A stretch of DNA of 64,000 bases from Glycine soja (Eukaryota; Streptophyta; Magnoliopsida; Fabales; Fabaceae). The position numbers and the translations under genes are program-made. Shown here in pieces: positions 12,215 to 22,978 of this stretch. A model generated the notes under the pieces. The model was not told the DNA's origin, ran no database searches, and saw only the letters and a list, made by a program, of their open reading frames with translations. Position 1 is the first letter of the stretch. The number at the start of each line of letters is the position of its first letter. The stretch covers positions 31,756,120 to 31,820,119 of the forward strand of contig NC_041016.1 of NCBI RefSeq assembly GCF_004193775.1. Reading direction: 5' to 3'.

Positions 12215-13170
12215 ATGGCTGAGTATAGTCGATCAAAGTTTAAAATGGAGCAAATCGAAGATGCTATTGCTAAGCTAACTTCGAACCAACTCAATTATGC
12301 CACCGTGCAAAACCACGTCACCGTCGAGCTCGATGAGCTTCTTCAATGGATTTTTGCCATTGAAAACAACCAACACTCACCTAATTCTTCTTCTTCCACG
12401 AATCCTCACTCACCGGCATCACCTTCTCCAAATCCACATCTAATGAAGCTCGAGGTCCCATGTTTTGATGGCACAAATCCCTCAGGTTGGATCTTCAAAA
12501 TAACACAGTTCTTTGAATACCATGTTACACCAGATCATGAAAGATTCACCATCGTCTCCTTCTACATGGAGGGTACGACATTAGCTTGGTTTCAATGGAT
12601 GATGTGTAATGGACAAATATAGTCATGACTCGGGTTTGCTCCGTCCCAGTATGAGGATCCCACCAGAACCTTGTTTAAACTGACACAATGAGGTACAGTT
12701 CATGACTATCTGTCTCAATTTTTTGAATCACTAGCAAATTGCATTATCGGACTTCTGGCACCATTTTTGCTTAGCTATTTTGTCTCCAGTTTCACTCTGG
12801 AGATCCACCCCGAGGTTCATGCCCTTCAGCCTCTCACTTTGGTCCAGACAATGACCCTTGTGCAATTGCAAGAAGAGAAACTTAATGATCACCGTCGTGT
12901 CTTCCGTAGCAGACTTCGTAGTTCCTTTCCCTTACCACCATACTCTGTCACCTCGACTCCTACACTAACCACTCCACTATTACCTTCCCCACCAAAACCA
13001 CCCCCACACCTCTTAAACGATTGTCGCTTGAGGAGATTGCTAGTTGCTAGGAGAGGGGACTGTGTTTTAATTGCGATGAGAAGTTTAGTTGTGGGCATAA
13101 GTGTTCTTCCAAGTTCTTCCTCCTCATTGCCAACAATGACGACTATTAGGACAATGACCTAGATTCTTCT
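12215..13170 (+). pseudogene. C1 gag, broken
   Basis: The open start is MAEYSRSKFKMEQIEDAIAK, then a Ser/Pro-rich linker. Next comes KLEVPCFDGTNPSGWIFKI with FFEYH and FYMEGTTLAWFQWM, the typical retrotransposon gag core (F-x-G-x-x-P-x-x-W...). A stop (TAG) follows near 12621. The frame then survives only in pieces, among them a CFNCDEKFSCGHKC-like zinc knuckle near 13060-13110. It would have formed the virus-like particle. It is clearly non-functional as it stands, with several stops and frame changes. Confidence 0.75.
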
Positions 13171-13235
13171 TCCAAGGTGCTGGTTTCAACAGAACTCTAG
13201 CAGGCTCAGATCAGCTTACATGCCCTTCTAGCCAT

Positions 13236-13520
13236 TTGGCCCCTGAGACCTTGCATTTGTTGGGTTGTATCTCAGATCAGAATGTAGTGATTTTGATTGA
13301 CGGAGGAAGTACTCATAGTTTTGTGCAGGATCACATAGTGCGCTCCTTAGGTCTTTCCACAAGACCTACATTTCCTCTTCGAGTTATGGTGGGTAATGGC
13401 AACAAAATTGAATGTCGGGAATTGTGTGAGGGAATCACTATTCATGTGCAGAATCAAATTTTCACAATTGATTTTCATGTCTTACCTCTTTGTGGAACAA
13501 ATGTTGTACTGGGTGTTTAG
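13236..13520 (+). pseudogene. C1 aspartic protease fragment
   Basis: Encodes LHLLGCISDQNVVILIDGGS THSFVQDHI in sequence, followed by VMVGNGNKIECRELCEG and a DFHVLPLCGTNVVLGV end. The usual active-site D-S/T-G appears here as DGGS. V-L-G is the conserved second motif of retropepsins; in related proteins W-L follows, but here a TAG stop follows the VLGV. The domain releases gag and pol products from the polyprotein. It is in the expected order after the gag knuckle and before RT remnants. Confidence 0.75.
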
Positions 13521-13829
13521 TGGCTTAAATCTCTGGGGCGAGTGCTCACTGATTACGATGACCTTACCATGAATTTCGTGCATGCTTAAAGGATCAACAA
13601 ACTGAAAGGAAACTGCAACACCAGCCTTCACCTTATTACACCTTCATAACTTCGACGAATGGTTCAAATAGAGGGAGCTAGTGCCTTTTTCATATCCAAG
13701 TTATACCACTTGAGCTCTCTTCAACAAAACTGCCACTACAATACTCTGACATATCCTCCCGGACCCGCAAATTTGCCACCCTATTTCAACCACCAACCTC
13801 TCTACCACCCTCATGCCACACCAATCATG

Positions 13830-14400
13830 TGATCCATCTCCATCCAAACTCAAAACCAGTTAATGTGCTACCATACCGGTACCCCCATTTCCAGAAGCAA
13901 GAAATTGAGAACCAAGTAGAATCAATGTTACGAAATGGCATAATCTAGCCAAGCACAAGCCCTTTCTCATCTTCGGTTCTCCTGCTTAAGAAAAGTGATG
14001 GCTCATGGCGATTCATTAAAGGGTATGCAGCTATTGCTACATCATTAACACAACTTTTGGCAAAGGACCAATTTACTTGGACTCCAAAAGCCATTAATGC
14101 CTTCGAGCAACTAAAGGAAGCAATCAGCAAGGCTCTAGTTCTGAGTTTTCCAGACTTTGCCTTACCCTTCATGATCGAAACAGATGCACCAGGTGTAGGA
14201 ATAGGCACTGTGCTCTCACAACAAGGACATCCGATTACATTTTTTAGCAAATCCTTCTACACCAAGCTTCTGCGTGCATCCACATATGTCCGGGAATTTG
14301 CAGCCATAAATGCGTCAGTGTGAAAGTGGCAGCAATACTTACTAGGGCATCACTTCACCATTCTCACCAATCACTGGAGTCTCAATGAGCTAGCGACACA
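13830..14400 (+). pseudogene. C1 RT N-terminus and RNase H fragment, large internal deletion
   Basis: At 13870-14020 the translation gives PYRYPHFQKQEIENQV, MLRNGII and a SVLLLKKSDGSWRF-like block, the N-terminal part of Ty3 reverse transcriptase. It then jumps at about 14020 straight to LLAKDQFTWTPKAINAFEQL and IETDAPGVGIGTVLSQQGHP with FFSKSF, which is the RT/RNase H connection and RNase H. The palm with its YxDD motif is therefore missing. After REFAAIN the frame is broken by a stop. RNase H then continues as the HHFTILTNHWSL-like strand up to the solo LTR insertion. Confidence 0.7.
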
Positions 14401-14413
14401 AGTGGTACAAACT

Positions 14414-15489
14414 TGTTAGACAAGTGGCCTCAGATATCTTAAGAAGGGGGGGAGGGGTTGAATTAAGATATTCCAAACTGTTTCCCCTAATTAAAAATCT
14501 ATTTCACTTTTTACTCAAGTTATGAATTCCCTTAATGACAATCTTCTTAAATATTAATTCAAATGAAACAATTTAAATATGAATATAAAGCAATAATAAA
14601 TAAAGGAGATTAAGGGAAGAGAAAATGCAAACTCAGTTTTATACTGGTTCGGCCACACCCTTGTGCCTACGTCCAGTCCCCAAGCAACCCGCTTGAGAGT
14701 TCCACTATCTTGTAAATTCCTTTTACAAGTTCTAAACACACAAGGACAATCCTTCCTTTGTGTTTAGAGATCCTTTACAACAAGAGACTCACAGTCTCTT
14801 AATCCCTTAGAGAATGAGAAGAAGAAGAAGAACAAATCTCTCTAGAAAAAGATGGATTTTACAGATTGAGCACTCAAATAATTCCTTAATGAATTGCAAT
14901 TGAATTGGCCAAGGAATTCTTAAGAGGATAAAATGAATTTGCTCTTTGAGAGGATAAACACTTTGTTGTTCTGAAAATCTCTAAGCAATTTCGTGTTTAA
15001 GTCACATATATATAGACCATTGGTGGTCATGAATAAAGCCTTTGAAAAGTTGTGACTCTTGAAATTATTTTTCTGAAAATCCTGTCTGGTAATCGATTAC
15101 AGTAATTGTGTAATCGATTACAGCTTTTAAAATTTGAATTAAAACGTTTACTAACTGCTGGTAATCGATTACCAAAATTGTGTAATCAATTACACAGTCT
15201 AAAATTTCGAATTCAAATTTTTGTAGCTGTTATAAAACGTATTTGGCCACTGGTAATCGATTACCAGAGAGTAAAACCTTTGAGAAACACTTTTTAATTT
15301 AAATCACTTGGCCAAACCTTTGCTAATTCAATTAGGAATTCCCTTCCTAATATTCTAGTGATCATCTTGATGTTGTGACTTGTAATCTTGAGGTATTGTC
15401 TTGAATTTTAATCTTGAAAAGCCCATTTGCATCAATTGCAACACATCATCATGATCATCATCAAAACATCAAAGCCAATTGCATCTACA
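14414..15489 (-). mobile_element. Solo copia LTR (B1 family) inside C1
   Basis: The sequence starts TGTTAGACAAGTGGCCTCAG and ends GCATCTACA, matching the LTRs of B1 (40002/52889 copies). CAAACT flanks it on both sides (14408-14413 and 15490-15495). Removing the insert rejoins the C1 frame as ...TQVVQT followed by LEQQIYLV, the standard Ty3 sequence before integrase. Two palindrome pairs (TAATCGATTA class) lie at 15090-15125 and 15161-15196, and a single one lies at 15252-15266. No internal region remains, so this is a solo LTR. The strand follows B1, whose LTR reads TGTAGAAGC...TAACA on the minus strand. Confidence 0.88.
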
Positions 15490-15495
15490 CAAACT

Positions 15496-17085
15496 CTAGA
15501 ACAACAAATTTATTTAGTGAGACTTATTGGGTATGATTACACAATTTAGTATCTTTCTGGGCAATCAAATGTGGTCGCGGATACACTATCCCATATTCCA
15601 GAATCCCTTGCCGACGCTAGAAAATTGTTAGTCTTGTTTATGCCAACCGTCACCTTTTTATAGGAGTTGAAGCATGAATTGTCCCTACACCCATAATTTA
15701 TTTCCCTCACACAAGAACTTTCGCTCAAAGCTTCTGATTATCCTGACCATTCTATCATGCAGGGATTGATCATCAAAAAAGGATGAATATGGTTGCCGAA
15801 GGGACTCTAGTTCATCTCTGTGTTGCTCAATGAATTCCATTTCACTCCCATAGGTGGGCACATGGGAATGACTACGACCTTGGTGCGTGTGCAAGAGAAT
15901 TTTATTTGGAGTGCAATTAAAAAGGATGTTCGATAGTTCGTTTAGACTTGTGTTGAATTCTAGCATACAAAATATGATAACCACAAGCCAGTAGGTTTAC
16001 TCAGTCCTTTGCCGATACCATCACGACCGCGGGAGGACCTTTCCTTGGAATTCATTGTTGGACTTTCGACGTACCATGGCCACACTACTATCCTAGTAAT
16101 TATGGATCGTTTCTCTAAGGGCATTCATCTTGGAATGCTTCGCTTTCACTACACAACTCACTTAGTTGCTCTTTTGTTCATGGAATTGGTTGGCAAACTC
16201 CATGGAATGCCTCGAAGTCTAGTTTCAGACCATGATCCAATGTTCAACCACTTCTGGAAGGACCTCTTTCGAATGAGTGAGACTAAACTCAGGATGAGCT
16301 TAGCTTACCATCCACAATCAAATGCTCAAACTAAGGTGGTAAACCGTGTGGTGGAGCAATATTTGTGAGCGTTCATTCATAAGCAACCTTCAATGTGAGG
16401 GAGATTTCTACCCTGGGCGAAGTGGTCTTACAACACCTCTCATCATTCAAGCATGGGACTTTCACCATCTGAAATCACTTTCAGCAAGAAACCACCAAAC
16501 CTCCCTCAATACATCATTGGTGCATCAAGGGTCAAAGCTGTTGATGACTTTTTGGTGAATCATGATGCCTTGTTCGAGAGCCTGCACAAAAAATTACTAT
16601 GAAGCACTTTACGGATAAACATAAAAGAGATATTATCGTCGATGTGGGTGACTTGGTCCTGGTCAAGCTGTGTCCTTACAGGCAATCTTCAATGAAGGAT
16701 GAACTGTTTTCAAAGCTGGCTAAGCCATTTTATGGTCCATTTCAAGTTCTACAAAGGATTGGTACTATGGCTTACAAATTACAATTACCCGAAGGATCCC
16801 ATATCCACCCAATATTTCATTGCTCTCTTCTTAGACCCTTTCAGTCATCATCTTCCACTCCAGAACCAGCTATAGAATTGCCACCAACTTCAGTAGACAA
16901 TCAACTTGAAATTATCCCACTTGCTTTCCTCACCACTCTTTGGGATCATCACTCTGATGTTCCCAAACTGTTTGTTTTAGTCCAATGGAAAGGGTTATCA
17001 CTAGATGATACCACATGTTAGGATTGGAAAGCTTTGAAGGCAACTTATCACCTTAAGGACAAGGTGATCTTTGATGAAGGGGGCA
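15496..17085 (+). pseudogene. C1 integrase and chromodomain, broken
   Basis: The order is LIGYDY, an integrase zinc-binding relic (near 15800-15900, IGGHMGM), then the integrase core from about 16009. The core gives LEFIVGLSTYHGHTTILVI, LVSDHDPMFNHFW and AYHPQSNAQTKVVNRVVEQY. The catalytic Asp in SDHD is present, but the Glu expected in the QTE motif is Lys (QTK). A frame change follows near 16368. From 16599 the C-terminal part reads GDLVLVKLCPYRQ, FYGPFQVLQRIGTMAYKLQL, HPIFHCSLLRPF, then a chromodomain with VLVQWKGLSLDDTT. The region ends in a purine tract (GATGAAGGGGGCA) right before the 3' LTR, which serves as the polypurine tract. Confidence 0.8.
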
Positions 17086-17342
17086 TGTTAGGAAACAAGC
17101 AGTAGACCAGCAACACACCCTATGGAACGCGATCCAACGACCTAAACGTGCAATCAACCCACCCAAGCACCTTGAAGATTACGTCTAACATAATCGATGA
17201 GCTGGTAGGATTCTATTGGTTGTGAAGAATATGTTGTTATGAGATTGTCTCTATCCATCATCCTTGCACGCCATGCACCATGCATTCTTTTTTGTTATTT
17301 ATTTTCATGTAGTTTGTTACATCATCAACGCATGATGCCTAT

Positions 17343-18625
17343 TGTCATACCCTAATTTCGTCCGAGGATGATTGTTTGTCAGCATGTGGATTGCCAGCCG
17401 AGTTGAGCTGCTTAACACCAATTGCCGCACAATCCGTAGGGTTTTGTGATGTTTCAGAAGGAAATGAACAAAATACTCGAAATGGGGGCAAAATGGTCAA
17501 TTTGGGGGCCTTAGGGTGAAGCAACCAGCTCGCCTTGGCGAGCTGTGTTGCAACCTCCTCCCCTATTTTGCTATAAAAAGGTGTGGGGGACTGAGGGGAA
17601 GGGGTTCAGCATCCTTAGTAATCATATTTCACTGAAATTAGTGAGAAGAAGGAGAAAAAAAGAAGAAAAATCAAGGCCGAGGCGCTTCCGTAACGTTTCC
17701 ATGATCGATTCTGTGAACGTTCTTCATCCGTTCTCCATCGTTCATCGTTCTTCGACCGGTTAGTTTTTGATTTCGAAGCTTTGAATTCATTCTATGCGCC
17801 CTTAGGGGTTCATTCTTGGTTTGTATGTCTTCATCTTCATTCTTCTACCGTCGGTATTCTTTTTCTTTGTTTTAAGAGAGTTTTGACCGATCGTTTAAGT
17901 CGTAATCTCACTTAATCAATGTTAAAATGAATTTCAACCGAGCGTTTGTGTTGTAATCTTGTTTAATCACCTTTAAAATAAAATTCAACCGATCGTTTAT
18001 GTTGTAACCTTGGTTAATCATCAAAAAGGTAAGTTTCAATCGGTCATTTACTTTGAAAGTTCTCTTTTAATGAGTTGAGAAATAACCAAGTGAAACCAAA
18101 GCTAAAATCAACTCACAAATCATGTTTTTGTCCATAAAAAAATCATTTGAATCCGTTCAAAGGTCCAACGCCTTAAAAGTTCCGTTTTACTTTTATTAGT
18201 TAAAACGAACCATTTTAAAGTCTAAAATCAACACTCCGCATAACTTTCTTGCTTTCCAAAGAACTACGTAGGTCTGAGTTCCTCATCGCAATTGACAATA
18301 CGTAGGAGCAAAAGCTCCGCTTTTGTCAACCCCAAAAAAGATAAAAACATAAAAAAGGAAAAATAAAACAAATTTGAAGTCATGATTTTGCAAATTTTGA
18401 TTAAAGGCTAAAGTCCTTTGTGACGGACGCGTGGGGTGCTAATGCCTTCCATATGCGTAAACAACTCCTGAACCTTTATTTCTTAAGATTCGTAGACCCA
18501 CTTTTTGGTTTTTTCTAATTTTTTTCCTCAAATAAATGTTGGTGGCGACTTCGTGCATTTTCCTTCTTTGGAAAACGCAACCGTGAGCCTCGCGTTGCCC
18601 TCCCGCCGAACGGTAGGTTGCGACA
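17343..18625 (+). mobile_element. S1: solo LTR with perfect 5-bp target duplication
   Basis: It starts TGTCATACCCTAATTTCG and ends GGTAGGTTGCGACA. CCTAT is duplicated exactly on both sides (17338-17342 and 18626-18630). It is the same family as 34388-36122 and 61995-63778 but shorter (1283 bp against 1735 and 1784). The 5' portion holds a CTCGCCTTGGCGAG palindrome (17529-17542) 30 bp before TATAAAAAG (17572). No coding or internal element sequence is present. The family looks like a long-LTR Ty3 element, but without an internal region this is a guess. Confidence 0.92.
17527..17580 (+). promoter_or_regulatory. S1 LTR core promoter: palindrome and TATA box
   Basis: The near-perfect palindrome AGCTCGCCTTGGCGAGCT is at 17527-17544 and TATAAAAAG at 17572-17580. 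The other two family members have CTCGCCTGGGCGAG at the same distance before TATAAATA. Function is inferred from position and conservation only. Confidence 0.6.
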
Positions 18626-18918
18626 CCTATATATAATAATTATTGTGTAATGAAAGCGCAGATGCATAAGAGCATTTTCCTTCCTTATGTCTTTTCTTGG
18701 AGGCTACTAGTCCTTGAATTATAGGGCTATTCTTGGGTCATAACATTGTGATACTAAATTCAAATACTTCAGCATAATCTTTGATATAAACCAAATTTTC
18801 TCATAAGTTGTAACTAAGTTACAAAATGAAATAATGTAAAATTATGCTATGTGAATTCTTAACAACATTTTCGAACTAACTACCTGCATATATTTGTGTG
18901 AATTTCAATACTCCAAAG

Positions 18919-19114
18919 AAAGTTGGTGGTTAAGGATTTGAATATTGCAAAAGAGCGAGGGGTGTTGGTAAGGCAGTAATTAAAAATTTCCCAGTTGTTT
19001 TTGTGACTAGTAATGCCTTAGAGATTAAGTTATATTGGGTTAGGAAATGAACCACTTCTATTTCTTTTGGATCAATTTATGGTCCTCTTATATCAGCTAT
19101 ATTCGTTGATCCTT
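18919..19114 (+). pseudogene. Receptor-like kinase exon: malectin-like domain (part 2), frameshifted
   Basis: After C1 the gene resumes with KLVVKD, NIAKE, then GKAVIKNFPVV, TSNALEIKLYWV and TTSISFG(S)IYGPLISAI, the C-terminal half of the same malectin-like domain. The reading frame shifts within the AKERGV stretch, and a TGA stop follows LYWVRK. The splice acceptor is weak: ...CCAAAG appears where a clean AG is expected. The donor is taken at CCTT/GTGAGT. The product would not be made. Confidence 0.75.
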
Positions 19115-19198
19115 GTGAGTTGTACTTCTCTAGTATTTTTTTTTTAGCCAACATCTTTAGCTTCTATTCTAATTAACTCTTACATAATAATCTTGCAG

Positions 19199-19375
19199 AC
19201 TTTATACTCCCATCAGAAAGTGGTGGTAGTAGTATATCCATAGGGGTTGTGGTTGAAATTGTGGTTGCTGGAGCAATTGTTATCATCTTGGTATTTGGTA
19301 TATTGTGGTGGAAGGGCATTTTAGGTAGGAAAAGATTTGTGGCTAGATGTAATCATGTTGAATTGAATCGATTAA
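19199..19375 (+). pseudogene. Receptor-like kinase exon: transmembrane segment
   Basis: After the acceptor TCTTGCAG the frame gives FILPSESGGSSISIG, then a hydrophobic run VVVEIVVAGAIVIILVFGIL ending in WWKG and basic residues (GRKRF). This is a single-pass membrane helix with a cytoplasmic basic stop-transfer region, as expected between malectin and kinase. The donor end is unclear. Confidence 0.75.
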
Positions 19376-19591
19376 CATGATTTCCATCCTTTTTCATGAA
19401 ACACCCATGAACAATGGAACATAAATTAAATTATTTGTAGAACTTAGTGTTTCTTAATTTAGTTGACCTATTTTCATATCTATTTTGCTAACTCCCTAAA
19501 TAAAAGTAACAATATCGAATGGTGGATCCATTGAATCCATTTGTTTTGTTAATGTATCATATCTCTTTGATTTGTTTGCTTCTATTGACAG

Positions 19592-19709
19592 AACTAAAGG
19601 GTTTAGAATCAAAACTGATTTATTTAACCTAAGACAAATCAATGCAGCAACAAATAACTTTGACAAAGCCTTCAAGATTGGAGAAGGAGGGTTTGGTCCT
19701 GTTTATAAA
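19592..19709 (+). pseudogene. Receptor-like kinase exon: kinase N-lobe start (glycine loop)
   Basis: The acceptor is TATTGACAG. The exon encodes LKGFRIKTDLFNLRQINAAT, NNFDKAF, then KIGEGGFGPVYK, the glycine-rich nucleotide-binding loop (GxGxFG). The donor looks damaged (AAAGTATATT), off by one base from the usual G/GTATAT. Confidence 0.85.
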
Positions 19710-19817
19710 GTATATTCTCTTACAATCCACCATTTTTTCTTGATCATAAGTAATGAAATATTGTAATTTGATTAACATTTAATGAAATGTTGTTTCCCAA
19801 CTGTATACCATTTTAAG

Positions 19818-20027
19818 GTGTACTCTCAGATGGTACTATAGTAGCAGTTAAGCAACTTTCTACTAGGTCAATGCAAGGGAATCGTGAATTTATAAATGAG
19901 ATTGGCCTGATTTTTGCTTTGCAAAACCCTTATTTAGTTAAGTTATATGGTTGTTATATGGAGGAGGATCAATTGCTATTGATATATGAGTACATGGAAA
20001 ACAATGGTCTTTCTCGTGCTTTATTTG
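19818..20027 (+). pseudogene. Receptor-like kinase exon: kinase Lys and helix C
   Basis: Encodes VLSDGTIVAVKQLS with the ATP-anchoring Lys in VAVK, then GNREFINEIGLI with the helix C Glu, YLVKLYGCYMEEDQLLLIYE and YMENNGLSRALFG. It ends at the TTTG/GTAATT donor. Sequence quality is good and no stop is seen in this exon. Confidence 0.85.
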
Positions 20028-20120
20028 GTAATTGTTTACCTCTATTTTCAGGTCTCGTTTTATGTTTCTATAAGATTGACCCAATCTTGTTCTTGTAACT
20101 TACATTCAAATGTTGTCTAG

Positions 20121-20488
20121 TTTCCATCAAAGCCAAAAATGATGACCCTGAGAAATGTCAATTGAGATTGGATTGGCAAACAATGCAGAGGATTTGTATT
20201 GGTATTGCTGAAGATTGTTCACACAAACATCAAGGCCACTAATGTGTTGCTAGATAAAGATCTTAACCCCGAGATATCTGATTTTGGTTTGGCCAAGCTT
20301 GATGATGGGGACAAAACCCACTTAAGCACAAGAATAGCTAGTACATTGCTCCTGAGTATGCAATGCATGGTTATTTGATGGACAAAGCAGATGTTTATAG
20401 TTTTGAAATTGTTTCCTGGAAATTGTTAGTGGGATGAGCAACACCATAAGCTAGTCAATGGAAGAATGCTTCTCTCTCCTTGATTGGG
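20121..20488 (+). pseudogene. Receptor-like kinase exon: catalytic and activation loops, damaged
   Basis: Encodes KNDDPEKCQLRLDWQTMQRI, CIGIA, then an abrupt join to KIVHTNIKATNVLLDKDLN. About 12 residues that precede the catalytic loop in relatives are missing, and the HRD motif reads HTN, so the catalytic Asp is gone. The DFG motif survives (EISDFGLAKLDDGDKTHLST). The activation segment then has a second deletion before APEYAMHGYLMDKADVYSF, and a TGA follows KLLVG. The end is SLLDW/GTAAAT. The kinase could not be active even without the insertions. Confidence 0.85.
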
Positions 20489-20963
20489 TAAATTATGTCA
20501 TTATACTCTCACACTTAGCCAATTTTATTTTGAAAATATCTAGCATGGTTGTGTACATTTTGTATAAAACTATACAATGAAATTCTTTTATCGACATCAT
20601 CTAAGGGAAATACATTTTATAGTTAATGTTTCTCAAATCTTCTATAGTGTCAAATTGAAGATACCCAAGCATGCATCATCTTGCATTTGTAAATTGTTGT
20701 CTTCCCAACAAATATGGTCAATTATTTATCTATAAAATGACTTTTCTTCACTATATTTTGTACCCAGCTATAGATCTTTATACCTTAAAATTTAAGGTCT
20801 TGTTTGTTTCAACTATAATATCTCTAAACATTTTCTCTTTGACCGAGACAAATGGCATTGGTGGCCCATGTAGCGGATCAATGGGATAAAGCTTTTTTTG
20901 TTGTTTGTTTCACATGTGTAATGAATTTGGAATCAAATGTTTGTTTGCATTTTATGATACCAG

Positions 20964-21027
20964 GTGCATCTCTTGAAAGAAAATGTAATCTAATGGAGCT
21001 TGTGAACACGAGGTTGGGTGAAGACTT
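20964..21027 (+). pseudogene. Receptor-like kinase last exon, left half
   Basis: After the acceptor GATACCAG the frame encodes SLERKCNLMELVNTRLGED, the C-lobe segment with the L-x-E-L-V-D-P-x-L-G block. It breaks at GACTT (21023-21027), where a minus-strand retrotransposon begins. The rest of this exon is at 56092. Intron 20489-20963 precedes it. Confidence 0.85.
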
Positions 21028-21029
21028 AA

Positions 21030-21998
21030 TGTAGCTCCATGTAGAGCTTGTTTGGATCTTTTTCATCAATAGAGTCCTTTTCTTCTTGAATATCAATGGC
21101 AACAGAATGGAAAAGGAGGAAAGGTGATTGGAGACGCCACTTCAAGGAGAAGATGAGTCAAGAACAAACACACCACCATAGGAAACCATGAATAAAAGCT
21201 TAAAGGTAGGAGAAGATGAGTGGAGGGAGAGAGAGAGAGAGAAGAGGGAGAATGAGGTTTGAACTTTGAAATCTAATTTCTCAAATGATCAAAGTTTCCA
21301 AATGCACACACAAGACCTCTATTTATAGCCTAAGTATCACACAAAATTGAACGAAAATTTGAATTTCTATTCAAATTTCACTTGAATTTGAATTTGAATT
21401 TGAACTGATGGAGTCAAATTTGGAGCCAAAATTTCACTAATTATGATTAGTGAATTTTAGCTATCGTTCAGTCTACTAAACAAAGATCAAATCTAAGATT
21501 CTCCACTAAGTGTGCTTAGGTGTCATGAGGCATGTAAAGCGTAAAGGACATGCACAAAGTGTGACTATATGACGTGGCAATGGGGTGTAGCAAGCAAATG
21601 CTCACCTTCCCCTTAGGCTAGTCCTAAATTTAACTGGATTGGGCTTTTCCCAATTCAATTAAATTTCTCTCCCAACACAAATCAAATAGTGCACTTAATG
21701 TATGTGAAATTACAAAACTACCCATAATACAAAAAGTAGTCTGTGTGCCCTAAAATACAAGGGCTGAAAAATCCTACAATTCTAGGATACCTTCCCTATA
21801 CTATGGAGCCCTAAATACAAGGCCCAAAAATAATGAAACCCTAATCTAATATGTACAAATATAAGTGGGCTCATACTTAGCCCATGGGGCCAAATTCTAC
21901 CTTAAGGCTCATGAGAACCCTAAGGACTTTTCCTGCATCTTTGGTCCAATCTTCTTGCTGTCTTCTATCCAATGCCCTTGGGGGCTAGGATTGCATCA
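21030..21998 (-). repeat. A1 3' LTR (left copy)
   Basis: On the plus strand it runs TGTAGCTCCATGTAGAG ... GGATTGCATCA. It is colinear with 55053-56085 but has a single copy of the 84 bp segment duplicated there. A TATA-like CTATTTATAG (21308-21320 region) is read on the minus strand. Confidence 0.8.
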
Positions 21999-22116
21999 TA
22001 CCCTCCCCCATTGAAAAGGATTTGACCTCAAATCCAAAGGTTCTTGAAACTTTGGGCTTCTTCCCTCAACACTTTTAAAAAGAATAAAAACATATATATT
22101 AGTGGTGTCATGTATG

Positions 22117-22683
22117 TTAGAGTAGGTAAGGTTGAAAACCCCTTTCCTGGGCATCTTCCCATGAGGAAACATGGTTCCTCACCAACTCAATGAGTGGTGC
22201 TACAAGTATAGAAAAATATGGGACAAACCTTTTGTAAAAGTTTGTTAAGTCATGGAAGCCCCAAATTTCCTTTATGATTGGTGGAATGGGCCACTCAGGA
22301 ATGACCTTTATTCTCTTAGGATCCGCGGGAACCCCTTGATCACTATTTAAAAAATTAAGGAAAGTAATGCAATAAAACATACATTTTTCTGTATTTTCAT
22401 GTTGATTACTCCTACCAAAAAGTACGACAAACCTAAGGTGTCCCATATGAGCACCTAGGTTTGTATTGAAACAAAAAATAAGAACAAACCTACCTAAAGA
22501 GTCACTATGTACGCGAATCATGAAGATGTTGGGTGCATGGGTAATTTTACAAAAGAGGGTTGCACCACTCAACACATTCATCATACCACCTATCTTAGGG
22601 ATTTGGTGCCTAATAATACCTAATTTGGGCACCAACAAAGCCCAAGGATTTAAGCTCTTACGAACCAAACCCTTATCCAACAA
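22117..22683 (-). pseudogene. A1 pol remnant: contracted reverse transcriptase
   Basis: On the minus strand: LVRKSLNPWALLVPKLGIIR, HQIPKIGGMMNVLSGATLF, THAPNIFMI, DSLGRFVLIFCFNTNLGAHM, then RIKVIPEWPIPP, FHDLTNFYKRFVPYFS and APLIELV. These are the landmarks of Ty3 RT in order. The pieces that carry the LRSGYHQ segment are missing, and the YxDD palm motif is replaced by FCFNTN. The frame is open for 188 codons despite this. The same contraction is seen in the A2 and A3 copies, so it predates their spread. No polymerase activity is expected. Confidence 0.8.
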
Positions 22684-22978
22684 CTCCTTTACTTGAGGAA
22701 TAACCTCAAGCCAAGAGCTGTGATAGTGCTAACAAGTGTCCTTTTACAAAGGACAAGATGTGAAGGTTATCTAAGAAGGGATGTTTCTTTAATGTTTGTC
22801 TTTATGGAAAAATGACTTTCCTTCTTAGCTAACCTCTTGGAGGAGATACTTACCTCCTTACACTCCTCCTTCTCCATTAAAGTTTGTTCTTCTTTTTTTT
22901 TCTATTCTTTTCCTCATCCTATTTGAGTTTTATTTGTACTTGATCCCTAGCCACTTGTGAAGGTGTCAAGGGAACAAG

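Larger units (their letters stand above)
11779..18745 (+). mobile_element. C1: Ty3 chromovirus-type LTR retrotransposon, decayed
   Basis: Two related LTRs start TGTTAGGAAACAAG and end GGTCATAACA, and they bracket gag, protease, RNase H, integrase and chromodomain remnants in plus orientation. The candidate target duplication is imperfect (TCATG at 11774-11778, TTGTG at 18746-18750), consistent with age. Most of the reverse transcriptase is deleted. It carries two later insertions: a solo copia LTR in the RNase H-integrase region (14414-15489) and a solo LTR in its own 3' LTR (17343-18625). It sits between the two malectin exons of the receptor kinase, in the same orientation. Confidence 0.85.
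17086..18745 (+). repeat. C1 3' LTR, interrupted by a solo LTR
   Basis: It is colinear with the 5' LTR from TGTTAGGAAACAAGC to GGTCATAACA once 17343-18630 is removed, leaving about 372 bp. The insertion point is the ATGCCTATATATA segment, so the foreign LTR abuts the TATA-like sequence of this LTR. Confidence 0.85.
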
